A DNA stretch of 6,999 bases, taken from contig LUYY01000081.1 in the NCBI GenBank assembly GCA_001603415.1, forward strand, positions 1 through 6,999, read 5' to 3'. Origin of the DNA: Bacteroidales bacterium Bact_07. GTDB lineage: Bacteria; Bacteroidota; Bacteroidia; Bacteroidales; Tenuifilaceae. A model generated the notes under the pieces. That model worked only from the letters and a program-made list of their open reading frames with translations. It searched no databases and had not been told where the DNA came from. This document shows positions 6,980 through 6,999 of this stretch, piece by piece. Within the stretch, counting starts at the first letter, position 1, and the number at the start of each line of letters is the position of its first letter. Position numbers and translations under genes: made by a program.

Positions 6980-6990
6980 CCAAAAGCAAA
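6962..6990 (-). promoter_or_regulatory. Possible Bacteroidota-type promoter for the efflux operon
   Basis: Bacteroidota promoters use a TTTG element near -33 and TAnnTTTG near -7. On the minus strand TTTG occurs at 6990-6987 and 6984-6981, and TAGTTTAA at 6969-6962 is a partial match to the -7 element, 17 bases after the first TTTG. The spacing is a little short of the usual 19-21 and the final G is missing. The true promoter may lie beyond the window edge, since only 46 bases upstream of the operon are visible. Confidence 0.25.
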
Positions 6991-6999
6991 AGTAAAACA

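Noticed and set aside
1..6999. CRISPR arrays, tRNA or rRNA genes, insertion sequences or attachment sites
   Set aside because: No spaced repeats, cloverleaf-like sequence, transposase gene or terminal inverted repeats were seen; the window is almost fully occupied by the genes listed.

Overview
The window looks like chromosomal DNA from a member of the Bacteroidota (probably Bacteroidales-like). The base composition is moderately AT-rich, no start codon has a clear Shine-Dalgarno sequence, the intergenic gaps are very AT-rich, and the proteins resemble the RND efflux systems of that phylum. This assignment is inferred from style and protein resemblance; no rRNA or other marker gene is present.

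Layout. Positions 1-366 (+) hold the 3' end of a gene whose start lies outside the window. It resembles an all-helical, HBM-like sensory region of membrane sensors and chemoreceptors, but it stops where such proteins would normally continue. Positions 371-403 hold a strong hairpin with an A-tract on one side and a T-tract on the other. It can end transcription from both directions and separates this gene from the convergent operon. Everything else (425-6953) is one tightly packed minus-strand operon, in transcription order: TetR-family regulator (6953-6327), TolC-like outer-membrane factor (6305-4971), lipoprotein periplasmic adaptor (4944-3901), HAE1-type RND pump (3882-736), and a 97-residue PII-like protein (718-425). 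The gaps are only 21, 26, 18 and 17 bases.

How it works together. The pump, adaptor and outer-membrane channel form a complete tripartite efflux machine that would drive substrates out of the cell using the proton gradient; the proton-relay residues are intact. The regulator is the first gene of the same transcription unit. An AT-rich set of inverted and direct repeats directly in front of it could be its operator, so the simplest reading is an autorepressed efflux operon. The final gene encodes a small protein with the order of strands and helices of the PII/GlnB fold. It lacks the usual uridylylated tyrosine and the classical nucleotide-binding B-loop, and carries a His-rich loop (GEPHLGTHTWP) instead.

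The most interesting element is this PII-like protein co-transcribed with a drug-type (HAE1) pump. It suggests a signal-sensing or pump-modulating fifth component. Its function cannot be read from the sequence.
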